64,000 nt of DNA from Tulasnella sp. 424. Lineage: Eukaryota; Basidiomycota; Agaricomycetes; Cantharellales; Tulasnellaceae. Below the pieces are notes generated by a model. It had not been told where the DNA came from and searched no databases. It worked only from the letters and a program-made list of their open reading frames with translations. Position numbers and translations under genes: made by a program. Within the stretch, counting starts at the first letter, position 1. Every line of letters starts with the position of its first letter. This document shows, one piece after another, positions 36,301 through 48,220 of the stretch. Where the stretch lies: the NCBI GenBank assembly GCA_019633425.1, contig WSUB01000057.1:163977-227976 (forward strand). Reading direction: 5' to 3'.

Positions 36301-38344
36301 GCGGGAAGGATGTTCTTCAGCAAGCGGATCGTCGCCACGCTAAGATTACCCTATGCTAGGGAGTTAGCATTTACAAGCGCACAAAGAAACTAGGAAGTGG
36401 GCTTGCCTTGGTATGCACAAGCTCCTTCGGGCGCAACTGGCGCATCATCGTTTCCAACTTGGTCCGGCAAACATCGTCAACGAAGGAACAAAGGTTGAAC
36501 TCTCCCGTAGCTGCATCCAGAACACAAAGCCCGAAATTATCTTCGTCCTCAACCTCCTGCAAAAATGACATTCATCGTAAGCGGCTAGTCCGCTACCAAA
36601 GGGGAGACTGTCATACCCGAATAGCAAGACAATGCCCAGCTTGGTCATCTTGGAGCATATTGGCGTCTACGAGCGTACCGTTCGTCAAGACTTTCCTTAA
36701 TTCTCTTCGGACAATCTTGTCTGGTGGGGGAGCCTTGGCCTTGGCCTTTCCTCCTTTCTCTTTTTCAGCGGCCATACGCATCTCTGCACCCAACATAGTC
36801 TCGGCTTGCTCGACTTTGCCAACCTTGTAACCTTTGGCAAGAAACTTGGATGCCCATAGATCAAATGCATACTCGGGGACGCCAACCATCTTCATCTTGA
36901 CCTATGACAGCGCAATCCTCGTGAGCACTCCGGTTCGCCAGGGAAAAAACGTAATTCGAGAGAACAAACCCTATCGGTCAACTTCAGGTCGAACAGCTGA
37001 TGCCCAATTTGGGCGTCGTTCTCGTACAGTTCATAGAACTTGCCCTTTTGGAAGAACAGAACCGTGTCCCAATAGTTACGCTTGATCTCCCAGAACTGCC
37101 GCCGGATAGTGAGCTTTCAGTAACAGGTAAGTGACCGTGCAACACCCACCTGCTTCTCGAACGGAGTGAAACTCTTCCAGGCAGAGTCCGGGACGTACAA
37201 AGTGCGAGGGTTGTATCCGGGCTCCCCTTCTGGAATTTCATCGGCCTACAAGATCACCTCACAGTAAGCACACGCACGCAAAAGAATATCATGTAGACGA
37301 ACATCTCTGATGTTCTTTAGGAATGAATAGCATTCTTCGTTTGCTTTCTTGTCCTGCTTTTCGGTCATTGTCTTTCTTTCGGCATCCGTCATGAATAGAT
37401 TGGTGCTCGAATTCGCTGCGCCAGCAGCGGATGGCCGCGCTGGAGCTCGAGAAGCCTAGGCGAGACGTTAGAGCCATTTTCTGCATGCAGCGTTCAAGCC
37501 CAGCCTACCTTGGAACCACCTTTCGCCTTGGAACTCTTTTTCTTGACCGGCTCGTCATCGTCTTCTTCAGAATCCACGTCCATCCCTGACCGAGACCCTG
37601 ACATCGAGCTTGTTCGAGAGCGGGCGGGAGGTTCGTCGTCTTCCTCTTCATCAGAGGGCGCGATGAAGTCGTCCTCATCCCTTGACGCGTTGGATGTACG
37701 GCGCTTCTTCGCTGCGCGTTGACCTTGAGAGGGGAGAAACGCGACTTTAGCCCTCATTGCCAGAAAGATTCAAAAACACGGAACGGGCGTACCACGAGAT
37801 GTAGTGGACGAAGCTTCACTGCCAGTATTGCTACCACTAGCGCTACGTCCCGCGGCAGGCTTTTTGAACTGAGAGAGACGTAAGCTGAACTTCTCCAGGT
37901 CGGCGTCTTCGTCACTTCCTTCGCCCTCGTCGTCAGTGATGACTTTTCGCTTTAACGGCTTCTACACGCGTAGAAAGAGGAGCAGTTAGGTAGTCGAGCT
38001 TCACGGCGTTCTAGGCGCCGACGTACTTTCTTCTTTGCGGTGACCGGCTCGCTTTCATCTCCGCTTGGAACGTCAACGTCGATAGGGTCAGTATTCTCGC
38101 CCGCCGTCGAAGAAGACGATTTTGCCGGGGGCGGGGAGGATGAAGTGATCGCTTTTGAAGGCTCTCGAACGCGTTTGCTCTCTGGAGTTGGGGCGACGGT
38201 GCTCGCAGAGGACGCGCTAGATTTCAATGCTGACTGACTGGCTGCAGCTTTTGCGGGCGTCGCGCTATTGGAAGCCGCAGATTTGTTGAAAAATCCGAGG
38301 AGAGTGACTTGTTTCTTTCCGTCTTTGTTTTCTTTTGGAGGCAT
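33395..38344 (-). CDS. MSH6: DNA mismatch repair protein Msh6
   Basis: Partner of Msh2 in MutS-alpha, which recognises base mismatches. Start at 38344. Residues 12-19 are QVTLLGFF, a PCNA-binding PIP box, followed by a long Ser/Ala/acidic linker. The mismatch-binding domain carries the Phe-x-Glu motif in KFYELYEND (about 37010-37045), followed by [20 protein letters not shown]. Lever/clamp exons include [20 protein letters not shown]. The ATPase has a Walker [10 protein letters not shown] (about 34500), then ELGRGTSTF (about 34060-34085) and ATHYSSL. The C-terminus ends [12 protein letters not shown] 33395-33397. More than ten short introns. The adjacent Polo kinase gene ends 577 bp upstream of the start, on the same strand. 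Confidence 0.94.
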
Positions 38345-38920
38345 TGTAGAGGGAGTGGTGGTAGGAGCTAGTCAAAACGATAGAGGGCAAAACCAATGGT
38401 AGTAGCCCATCAAATGAAGGCACGCGAATGTTCGGATCCAACGGCGTTCTCCTCCAGAACCCCCAATATCAGAAAAACGTGCCCCCAAGAGCAAAAATCG
38501 AGCAGGAGACTTGAAGACACAGCCATCCGCTACACCTTGAAAGGGGCCTCAATGGAATTCCGTGAAGATCACGCTGCTTTGTGGAGGAGTGACAGATTAC
38601 CACGATTAGCACCAAACGGACCTCATTTCAACGGCTTACTCTCGAAGATTGGCCTCGTTCGAATGGCTTATGGGAACATACACTGGTTACACAACGTTCA
38701 GGCAGTTGGCGGGAATAAGCGCATACTATACCTGACAACACCATTCTACAGAGCAAGACAGACCCAAAATGGGGGAAACGCGGTAGCAAAAAAGAAACAC
38801 GATAGAAAAAAAGAAAAAGGAATAACGAAACTGCGAAAAAGAAACAACGATAGCGATGTGTAGTCCGATTGTACACTAACTTTTTTGAGCGAATAAGAAA
38901 AGCCAGAGCAAAATTCTGAA
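38345..38920. other. Msh6 promoter and Polo kinase 3' flank
   Basis: Both neighbours are on the minus strand, so this stretch holds the Polo 3' untranslated region (AT-rich near 38760-38900) and the Msh6 promoter. A plus-strand frame of 155 codons (38396-38863) lies here but has a lysine-rich end made from the A-rich flank and is not believed. Confidence 0.5.
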
Positions 38921-41900
38921 TCAACTGTCACTTCCTGTCGTGGAGCTGCCAATTGTCTTGATGGATAGGAGAACCTCCTTGCAGTACTTGAGCTTGTTCA
39001 GCAACTTCTCCTCCGCCTTCCGCTGTGATTCATTCGTAGACGGATTGAGAGCGCGTTGCATGATTTCCGAGAGCGAATGGTGAGTCTTGCGGTAATGCTT
39101 GTCCAAATATGTGATTCCGTGTCCCTTGGCGGATAGGATCATTTTCGTGTGGTCGTAGAAGTTGAACTGCAATCCAAGATTATTTGTCAGCAAAAGCAAT
39201 ACCTGCTCTAAAGCTCGAAGCACCCACCTGTATAGCTTCATTGCTCAGCTTGAAGACGATGACGTTCTTCATCCTAAAGTACTTCTGAACAAAGTCCATT
39301 CCTTCCGCGCGGTCTGTATCATCCCAGCAGAACGAGTGATTTCCATAAAGTCGCTCCATCATGTACGCTTCAAAGTGTTTGAGCAGATAGACTTTGCTGG
39401 TAAGCTCTTCTGGATGTTGCTCTGCCGAAACACCGAAGTGCTTGCGGACGTAAACTGAACCTGCGCGTCTGGACGAAATGTAGTCGAGGTTTCTGCGAAC
39501 GATCCCATCAGCCTCAAATACATGACTGAAGAAGTGAAAAGGACCATTCGCACTCTTTATTCGGTGAAAGCAATAGCGTAGTGCTGTCGTTGAAATGCAC
39601 GCCAATCGTTCCATCGGTCAAGGCGTAGCCCATCCCGTACTTGTTGCAGTAGTCGACCCAAGAAACGATAAAGACGTGCTCGTATTCCAGATCAGCATCG
39701 TCACCTATTCGAAAGGAAGATTATTTGTAAGTTGGTGAGAATTGTTAGAATCGTTCCACTCACGAGGATCCCTGAAGAGCCTGCCATTATCCTTCTCTTC
39801 AAAAGCGCGAGCTAAAGTCTCCGCCACTTGTTCGAAGCCATGAAGCTTCCCGGAGGCCGCTTGATTTGCCGAAGAGCCCGCTGCAGCAGCATCGTTCGTG
39901 ACGGGACCCTTCGAGGATTGAGGGATCGCCTGTTTGGTACTCTCGGGCACCCCAGATGCTGCCCTACGACGCTGCTGCTCTCGAATTCGTTCCCTCTCAC
40001 GTTCTCGTTCTCTCTCCTTTTCTCTTTCCTTCTCGCGCTCCCTCTCCCTCCTTCGCCTATCTCTCTCCCTCTCTTCTTCCTCCTTGCGACGGTCCCTCGG
40101 TACACCCACTGGAGGGACGTTCTCCCGTTCGTCCTCGTCGTCCTCTCGACCAGCCTTAGCGGCATCCTCGCCGTCGGGTACCATTTGAGCGACAATCCTC
40201 GCCTTCTGGCTTTCCAACTCCCTAGTCCGATTTCTCTCTTCCTTAGCCAGCACGGCCGCGACCTCGTCTTCCTCCTGCTCGACAAGCGTCGCCAGTTGCT
40301 TGGCCGTTCGCGGAGGGGAGCGTGGAACGTTGCTCGAAGAACTAGAGGTGAGAGCCGACGCTTGGCCGCCTTGCTGAGGTGCAGCGGCAGTCAACTTTCT
40401 CATCAAGCTCGAACTTCGGAGAGGCGACATGCCCGTGGCACCAGCAGGACCAACAACGAGAGGCTGCCTGGCAGAGTTAAGGAGTGCCGAGATTGGACTT
40501 GCGGGTGCGACGGCCTTTTGGAAGTCGCGCTCCTGCTGAGCTGCGGTTTGGGCGACAGCTCGAGGCGCCATGTTCATAGTGGCCATGCTGTTGGATAGAG
40601 TGCTGAGGTCGCCTGCATCTTCATCAAGCATGCATTGTCGACGAAGGCGTGCAAGATTGTTGCGGGAGACGGAGCGAGTGACACCGGGGAAAGACGGGGC
40701 ATATTGAAGAGCGGATGAAGGAATGTGAGATGGTACAGGTCCTTCGACGAAGAAGGGATGGTCGACGATCTCAAACAGCGTAGGCCTTTGAAGAGGGTCT
40801 GGGGTAAGGATTTGGGAGACGAGATGTTGCACTTCTTCGGAGAGATCGCGGTCGGGAGGGAATTCATAGTTGTTTTCACGAATTCGCCTATAATAAGATC
40901 AGAACTTGTATTAGACGTGTCCCAAACTGTTGGGAGAAGTGACACACTGATAGATGGCCTTAACATCCTTTGTCTGGAACGGGGGCTTTCCAACGACTAG
41001 CGTATAAAGGATCACGCCGATCGACCAAGTGTCGACTTCAAAGCTGTGGCCGTTCGCGGTGTCGAAGAGAACTTCGGGAGCGATGTAGTTGGGTGTACCG
41101 CAAATCGTTTTCTTTCGCTCTCCAGGGGTTTCAATGAGAGCCGCCAAACCAAAGTCGCCAACTTTAACGTTCATATTGCTGTCCAGGAAGAGGTTGCCGA
41201 GCTTCAGGTCGCGGTGGATGACATTATGCGTGTGCATGTAGTAGCAGGCACCAAGGACTTGTACAAGGTAGAATCGTGCCTCTGGTTCGGAAAAGCGGCG
41301 TCGCTGACGAAGCATATCCATCATACTCTGTGGGGAACGGTCAGTATTCAGGACTGCAAGAGGGCACGAAAGGCCTTACCCCATTCGTGCAGAGCTCCAG
41401 TTTCATGTACACATATTCGGTATCTTCAAAGCATCCCTCGAAGCCCACGATATTCGGGTGCAAGAGAGAGCCGTGTAGCTTGATTTCGGCGAAAAGCTAA
41501 GGGAGGCTTGGTGTCAGAGGGCCCAATGTGGACAGACCGTGTCATGTTACCAACCTTTGTTTTACTCTTTTTGGTCTTCAAAGAACTTTTTGTTACAACT
41601 TTAACGGCAGAACGTTCTCCTCTTAGATCCGCAACCTCGTAAACGCGAGCGAATCCACCCTACGACATAAGAGGATAAGTCGGAGGTGCTGGGACGTAAC
41701 AAAGGCCAACACGCGCTCACCTCGCCAAGAAATCCGATCCTGGTGAAAGTCGAGCCTTTCGACGTGTCCCGAATGACTCGAGGTGGAGATGGTGGGGTCG
41801 TCTTGCTATTCTGTCGAGGAAGAGGAGCTGGAGCATCGTCTTTGGGGGGAACTGGAGGTGCGGCACGCTGATGTTGAGGTTGGTGCGGTGGTTGGAATGG

Positions 41901-41981
41901 CTGTTGTCGGTAGTCTTTGTCGTCGTATTTCGCTGAGCGACGGTAAGCTGCTGCTGGTGCTCTCGGGGCGTAGGTGGCCAT
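38921..41981 (-). CDS. Polo-like kinase (Cdc5/Plk1 type)
   Basis: Mitotic serine/threonine kinase. Start 41981 ([15 protein letters not shown]). An N-terminal Pro/Gln-rich region leads to the kinase domain: [60 protein letters not shown] (activation-loop Thr present), APEVLFDT and [21 protein letters not shown] linker of about 300 residues contains an exceptional Arg/Glu run (about 39965-40095). Polo box 1 has the key Trp in [14 protein letters not shown]. Polo box 2 keeps the His-x-Lys pair in [12 protein letters not shown]. The C-terminus ends TTGSDS, TGA 38921-38923. Introns are short and in frame, including one inside polo box 1 (about 39490-39555). The domain set is complete. Confidence 0.95.
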
Positions 41982-42930
41982 CCTGCGATGGTGAGGCAGA
42001 AGACGATGGCGAGGATGAAGGGGGGAGGGGGGCGGAAAGGGGAGGATTGGAGTTCAAACCAACTGTAAACAAATGTTTCTCATGCAAGCACGTGACCCAC
42101 ATATCGCTCTTTCGTCAAACGACAAAGTGGGATCCATCCTCTCTTTCATTCAAGGATGATGAAGGCTACGAGACTGGATGTATTACTTTTAGGCTTATTT
42201 TGATGCTTGTTATACCCCCATACATACTAGCTTTAGCTGGACCCCGATTTGGACCGATCTTCTCAACCTCCTCAGAAGTCATCCCAGATTTCACTCAGAT
42301 CATCCACTATATCTTGACTTTGACCGAACCTCTCCATCCAATTTTGTGCATGTCTATCCAAGTCAGCGGATCAAATCTTCTGTGGCGAGTTAGAGGAGAC
42401 TCAGAGGATGGCGCCACGGCCAGATTCAATGACACCAACCCCAGCCTGCCTAAGTCACCGGTTACCCACTGCGCCCGGGCCAATGCTACGTAGAGCACTA
42501 AAGTAATATAGCTCCAATAAAGCACGTTGTCAGCCGTTTTGTCAATCTGTGGGAGCCCCCGAACGACACGCGCGTCACGGGCAAACGCCGACTGCAGGCT
42601 GATGTAAGTTAGTAATCACCCCGATGGCCGAGAGCCCGTCCAAAGTGATTGTCGTCCCAAGGCGCAGTCGCTTACCCACACGAAAGAAGATTGCTCGTTT
42701 CACCACCTTCCCAAATCCAGGCCTCAAAGTAACACGACGGGCATCGACAGTTGGCCGGGGATGACATAGCTTGCATAATCCATTATCCAATACTGCTACG
42801 CTGAGCTCGAGCCATTGATGGCGCTTTCTACGCAGTACGCGCTGCCCTATAAGATGTGAGGCACAAGATGTTGACAATAGCTCACCAACATCGACATTCC
42901 TATCGCACTTTCCTACTCAATCACTAAACA
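41982..42930. promoter_or_regulatory. Divergent region between Polo kinase and reductase 1
   Basis: About 950 bp between two divergent starts. Long frames here are antisense or run out of Polo coding sequence. No named motif recognised. Confidence 0.4.
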
Positions 42931-44404
42931 ATGTCTACCATCCCTGCTGGATCTAAAGTCCTGGTTACTGGTGAGCAGCGCCAAATGCCCCCATTCTACA
43001 CCTGATACTGACACCGTTGATCTTAGGTGCCAACGGCTTCTATGGCTCATGGGTCAGCAAGCTGCTTCTCGACCGCGGATATTCCGTTCGTGGTACAACG
43101 AGAACAGCCGCCAAGGGCGAAGACTTGGCAAAGGCACTCAACCATCCCAACTTTGAATACGCCGTTGTGGGCGATATCCTCAAGGTCAGACAGCTCTTAC
43201 AACTTACTGCTTCCCTGCTTTTGCTCAAATTCGTGCTCTGTTGTTTAGCCAGGAGCGTTCGACGAAGCGGTCAAAGACGTGGATGGCATCATCCACACCG
43301 CTGCCCCCATCGCAATGGCCGAGGGCGATCCAGAGGGTAAAGCAGTCGTCATCACCCGAGTTTCTTTTTTTCTAAGTATCCTATTACTTAGCGGCTATTG
43401 CCCCCGCTGTGAAGGGCACTCAAAGCATACTGGAAAGCGCAAAGACTCATGGGTAAGCTGGTCCCGAACCATACTTCGTGTTGAACAGGATCACGTATTG
43501 ATAAATCGGATCTCAAGCAATCGCCTAAAGCGTATCGTGGCTACCTCTTCCGTTTCATCGGTAGTTTACATGGCCAGGCAGACCTTCTATAAGTACACTG
43601 AGGTGGGAGACTTCTTCAGGATCATCCTATGCTGGTCCCGTGCTAAACGGTCTCGATGAAACTTTGTAGGCCGATTGGAACGAGCATTGTGTAAAGGAAA
43701 TCAAGGAACGCGGAAAGGACGCATCGACCTTGGCTAAATACAACGCAAGCAAGACGTTGGCCGAACGTGCTTTCTGGGACTTCGCTGAAGCGAATAAGGA
43801 CTCGATTTCCTTCGACTTTGTAACGGTGCTCCCATCCGTAACTTGGGGACCCGTCGTTCTTCCTGTAAGTTTCAAGTAACTCCTCCATGCAATGAGAAGG
43901 TGATCTGTCTAACACCATCCCCCCTATAGCTGACTAAACTCTCAGACACGAGCGATACTATGATGTATCTGTGGAATTACGTCAAGAATCCGGCTGCGGA
44001 CGCGAGCACCTTCACCAACTATTTCGCCAACACTGTGGACATTCGTGACGTTAGCGAGCTTCACGTCGAAGCGCTGCTTCGTCCCGCCGCTGCAGGGCAT
44101 CGCTTCTTATTCGGCCCATGTAAGTAACCGTCTCCGTCATCGGTGTCACTATCAAGCTAAGTCTTTGACGCCGGCCACAGATCCAATGTACCCGCAATTC
44201 ATTTACGACGTGGTCAACCGAAGTGAAGCTCTCAAGGCTAGGGGTATCACGGCCCCAGAAGGGACGCCTGGCGCAACCATTCCCCCGCCTCTGGAGTTCG
44301 ACAACACGCCCGCAAGAACTATCCTCGGGATTACACCGAGGCCGATCGAACCAGCTATCGTGGAAGCCCTCACGTTATTTGCGGATGCCGGGCTTTTGCC
44401 TTGA
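42931..44404 (+). CDS. NAD(P)-dependent epimerase/reductase (dihydroflavonol-reductase-like), paralogue 1
   Basis: Extended short-chain dehydrogenase. The start MSTIPAGSKVLVTG runs across an intron into ANGFYGSWVSKLLLDRGYSV, giving the TGxxGxxG nucleotide-binding motif (TGANGFYG). Following exons include VDGIIHTAAPIAM, RLKRIVATSSVSSV, the catalytic YxxxK as YNASKTLAERAFW, FDFVTVLPSVTWGP and DIRDVSELHVEALLRP, ending EALTLFADAGLLP, TGA 44402-44404. The substrate is unknown; fungal relatives reduce aldehydes or ketones (family inference). The two copies at 46784 and 48825 are clear paralogues but more like each other than like this gene. At least five introns. Confidence 0.85.
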
Positions 44405-44653
44405 GCTATGTAGACATTAAACAACGGACTAGAAACGTTTGCCAGTTGATATGTGTAGTTTCGTGTTTCGAGAATGATACCATAGTTTTGATACCGGATA
44501 GTCAACGTCCACAAGTCTCTTGAGGCCAATGTCATCCGCCATTTCGATTCAGAGTACGACGGTCCAAAGGATACGCACGACGAAAAATCTAATGGAAAGG
44601 GCAATAAAGTATTATATGGGGTGAAGACAGACTCTAGAAGATGCGAGGGGCTA

Positions 44654-45876
44654 TCAGAGGCCGAGGGAGTTCTTCTTGAGCTGCACACCGGGGAAGAGTT
44701 GATCGCGAATATACCACTGGCCAGGCGACAAAAGTCTTCGCTCGAAAACGATATACTCTGTGACCCGAGCGGGTGACTCTGGTGTTCCCTTTGAAGCCAA
44801 AAGCTTGCCAGACCGTTTGTCGTAGATTTGGAGGCTCTACGAATCGACCCGAATCCTAATCAGTACGCCTTGTGACTGAGCGACAGGGAAAAGGGAAAGT
44901 CCCGACCTGGTACGTGTCAAGCTTCATGAGAACTTGAGCCATGATCAACTGCTTCACAGATTTTGGGGATCCAGGTTGATAAGTATCCTGGTCCAGTGTA
45001 CGGACCGAGAGGCACTGCGTCGGACCGGCTTCGCCGTGGAACTTCCAGACGACGGTTTTGTCGGCACCAAGGGCTTTGATGCGCTTTCGGCTTTCGTCAA
45101 GCATACGACCCGAGGAGAAGCCAGGCAGCGATTTCAGGTCACCCCTACGTCAAGTGGAAGTGAAGATCAGTACCAGCTGAACGAAATCGATTGGGAAAAA
45201 GTGCCTACTTCGACTGGGCCTCGTTCATTTTGACGTAGACGTCCAACGCGGTCTGGCGTAATGGAGCAAGCCAGCTGTTTGGATTCGTCGACTGGGCTAG
45301 GAAAATTTGAGGGGACCACCGTCGTTTTGGTCTAGAGAGGCCAGCGATGCCGAGGAAAGGTTTTTGGCGGGCCCAGAAGAACAGACTGAGGAGACAGCGC
45401 TAGTTAGTTCAGGGAAAATAAAAGATCATACGTTGCACATACTTGACAGCATTGAGCCAAGAATTGGATAGTCTACCCCGCACCCAAGCCCATGTGTTTT
45501 TCGGTCCACCTTCACTCGAGTGCTTTACAACCGCAAGCGGCTGAGGGATGTAGTGGTCTAGAATATTTTGGCATCAGGACATTTTCTTTGTATTGAAGGA
45601 GCACTTCACAAACTCACCCAAAAGATCGAAAGGAATTTTAGAGTGATCGAAGTCTCTTGGAAGTCCTCGTCTGTTGATAAGTTCGAGGATGGCAATTTTG
45701 TCCTCAAAGCTTGACCCATCTGACGCCTTGGGACTCCCGTCCTTGGAACCGCCTACTGGGATGGTCGACGCATTTCTTGACGCCAGTACCAGTCGTACTC
45801 TTGATGGACCAGCTACGGCTGTGTGCCGTAGGAGCTGAGGACGCGCATAGATGCCGACGCGGGTGGAGGAGAACAT
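44654..45876 (-). CDS. Mba1/mL45-like mitochondrial protein (Tim44-like fold)
   Basis: Probable mitochondrial membrane-associated ribosome receptor or large-subunit protein. From the ATG at 45876, MFSSTRVGIYARPQLLRHTA is rich in Arg and Ser with no acids, as in a mitochondrial targeting peptide; an in-frame ATG at 45948 is also possible. Later exons give FEDKIAILELINRRGLPRDF, ARQKPFLGIAGLSRPKRRWS, a segment with ALDVYVKMNEAQSK, DESRKRIKALGADKTVVWKF, CLSVRTLDQDT and LIMAQVLMKLDTYQSLQIYD. The end, TEYIVFERRLLSPGQWYIRD, matches the C-terminal pattern of Mba1 and mL45. Stop TGA 44654-44656. It is divergent from Mix17, with 177 bp between start codons; both products are mitochondrial. Confidence 0.72.
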
Positions 45877-46053
45877 TCGAGTAGCGCAGATTTCGGATGG
45901 CCGGGGCGCGGGAGTTGCCGGATTCGGCGCGCGAGGACGCGTGTCCAAATGTTCGGCGGACCTTTAAATCCAAATCTCATCTCATAATTTCTCGCTGGAC
46001 TGTTTGCCTCCACCCAATCTCGCCTCTTCCATTACTCGCTCTCTCTAATCACT
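45877..46053. promoter_or_regulatory. Shared promoter of two mitochondrial genes
   Basis: 177 bp between the Mba1/mL45-like and Mix17 start codons, on opposite strands. It must serve both genes. No motif was identified with confidence. Confidence 0.45.
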
Positions 46054-46671
46054 ATGCCTGTAAGCTCTCGCCGCCGCTCTTGACGATGTGCACGCTTTAT
46101 TGACGACATGTCTCCCTCATAGCGTCAATCTCGTTCGTCTCGCCCTGCAGCTCGTCCTGCCCCAGCACCTGCTCCCCAGCAGACTCGCCAGGCTTCCACG
46201 ATGGCAGCTCCTCCTCAGACATACGCTGCCCCACCGCCACCAGCCGTCCACGCTCCAGCCCAACAGGGGCCCGGCATGCTTGCCCAGATGGCTGCCACGG
46301 CAGGTTCCGTCGCCGTCGGATCGACAATTGGACACGGTCTTTCCAACATGATCTTCGGTGGTGGAGGCCACGCACCAGCACTAGTTGCCGAGGCTGCACC
46401 TCCTGCTCAAGCACAGCAGATGTCTTATGCCCGGAGCTGTGACTTCCAGGCCAAAGGTGTGTACAGTGGCCAGAAGGAAACACGGAACTCCGGCTTACCA
46501 AGGTTACCGATTTTCAGAATTCACGAAGTGCTTAGAAACTGCTGACGTCAACTCATGCAACTGGTATCTCGAGCAACTGAAAGCTGTAAGGCGTCACTTA
46601 CTCGACGCTTATGACCTATGCTGACCTTTTTTTTCGTTCAACAGTGCCAGGCTGCTGCTTCACCGTACTAA
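46054..46671 (+). CDS. MIX17: Mix17/CHCHD2-10-like twin CX9C protein
   Basis: Mitochondrial intermembrane-space protein of the CHCHD2/CHCHD10 family. Exons at 46054-46059, 46123-46456, 46518-46585 and 46645-46671. The start MPRQSRSSRPAARPAPAPAP is basic and proline-rich. A Gly/Ala hydrophobic segment follows (AATAGSVAVGSTIGHGLSNM), then the CHCH domain. The first motif is C-DFQAKEFTK-C and the second C-NWYLEQLKA-C, both exactly nine residues apart, so the two disulphides of the fold are expected. It ends QAAASPY, TAA 46669-46671. The 3' half of this gene, from about 46420, is copied at 48458. Confidence 0.92.
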
Positions 46672-48220
46672 GCCAATCACGGGATTAGGGGTATGATTTC
46701 ATCGGCATTTCATTGTATATCTGTCGGCGGAATGGAACCATGGGATATTTGAACAATTCCGCGCATCGATCAACTCTCGTAGATTAAGGAAGAAGCCCCG
46801 CCTCTGTAAAGGCTGTGACAGCTTCGACTATCGTATCCTCAAGGGGTCGTGCTTTGAGTCCTAGTATCGTCTTTGCAGCACTGTCATCGAACTTCGCCAA
46901 CGGTTCCAAGTTGTCAGCAGCGCCAGGAACGCCGACTGGTGGATTCAAGCCTTTGTCTTTCAGAGCTTGGTTTGCATGGATGATGTCGTAAACCTTTTGA
47001 AGCCTCAACGAGTCTGCGACAGTGAAGACCGTATCAGCACTTCGCCGACGTTCTCAGTGAGCCGCTCGAACTTACGACTTGCAACGATGAACCGACGGTT
47101 AGCGGCTTCCGGATGAAGCAAGGCCTCGATATGTGCGTCGGTGACATCACGCACATCAATCGCATGGGCGATGTGGTTGGTGTATGTGGTTGGATCAGGG
47201 TGAGGATTTTTAATGAGGTGGAATAAAAAGCCTATCGAAATGCTCGCAGCAGTTGGAGAGGTCATCTACGCAAGGTTTTTCAGTAGACAGTCTCCGTGTA
47301 CGAAGCCTCAATTAATTGACCTTCTGTAAGACGGGGCCTAGAGTCAAGGCAGGCAAGATGGTTACGACGTCGAAGTCCATCGATGTTTTGTTGGTCTCCA
47401 CGAACGCCCAAATGGCACGTTCAGCAAGGGCTTTGCTAGCCGCATACTTGTCGGGGCCTGACGCAGCTGCTCCCTGTTCGCGGACAACGCGGACGCTCTC
47501 GTCGTTCCAATCAGCCTTGCGAAGAGGTAGGATGGAGAATGGCGTTCATCATCCTCTTGCACTAAACTGATGAGGTAGGCGAACGCACCTCGGTGATAGT
47601 TCGAGGGGCCTGTGTTGTTGGGTCAACCAAGGCAGATGTCGAAGACGTCACGACAACGCGCTTGACGGAAGTACCATGCGCCTTGGCACTCTCGAGTATA
47701 CCAACGGTTCCTCGGACAGCGGGGATGATAACTTCGTCAGGTTCGCCTTCGGTGAAGTAGTTGGGAGAGGCTACGTGGGCGATGCCTTCGACACCTTTGA
47801 CTGCTTCGTCAAATGCACCATCCTGTATGTTCTCAGTGTCACCACAACCAAGTCCTGCTCGGGCTAGAGTGGATTCGAGTGAGGTACCTTTGTGATATCT
47901 TCAACGACGATGTACTCGAAGTCGGGATGATTCAAGACTGCCTTGACTTGTTCACCCTTGCTGGACGACCTGATAGTGCCGCGGACCGAGAAACCTCGAT
48001 CGAGTAAATAGCGGGAAATCCACAGGGAGATGTAACCGTTGGCACCTGCCAGCGCATTGCAAGCAAAAGGTTAACATGCCTTCGGTAGGTGAAGATCGCT
48101 ACAGCTCATGAAAGGACGCTTCACTCACCAGTGACGAGGACTTTCGATTTGGGGGAGATGGAAGGCACTATTCGACGATACCGTACTGTCTAACTCTGCC
48201 GTTCGTATAAATCATGATCG
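46420..48220. repeat. Tandem duplication 3, unit 1 (Mix17 tail plus reductase)
   Basis: Begins inside Mix17 at CAGATGTCTTATGCCCGGAG and ends after the reductase start region at GTTCGTATAAATCATG (about 48205-48220). All of it recurs in 48458-50255. Confidence 0.85.
46784..48168 (-). pseudogene. NAD(P)-dependent reductase, paralogue 2 (start codon GTG)
   Basis: Same family as the gene at 42931. Exons read, in order, SPKSKVLVTG, ANGYISLWISRYLLDRGFSV, DGAFDEAVKGVEGIAHVASP, VKRVVVTSSTSALVDPTTQA, the catalytic YAASKALAERAIWAFVETNK, FDVVTILPALTLGP and DSLRLQKVYDIIHANQALKD, ending TAFTEAGLLP. Every frame is open and the introns keep GT/AG. The triplet where paralogue 3 has ATG is GTG here (48166-48168), and the nearest upstream in-frame codons reach a TAG without an ATG. 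Translation would need a non-AUG start or a downstream ATG that would remove the nucleotide-binding loop. Either a very young pseudogene or an unusual start. Confidence 0.7.

Noticed and set aside
38396..38863. Frame of 155 codons between Msh6 and Polo
   Set aside because: Ends in a lysine-rich stretch made of the A-rich 3' flank of Polo; no conserved feature.
39828..40598. Plus-strand frame of 256 codons with Leu/Ser/Phe-rich sequence
   Set aside because: Antisense to the Arg/Glu and Ser-rich Polo linker; its odd composition is the reverse complement of that repeat.
41783..42493. Plus-strand frame of 236 codons
   Set aside because: Half of it is antisense to the Polo first exon and the rest is promoter; no recognisable motif.
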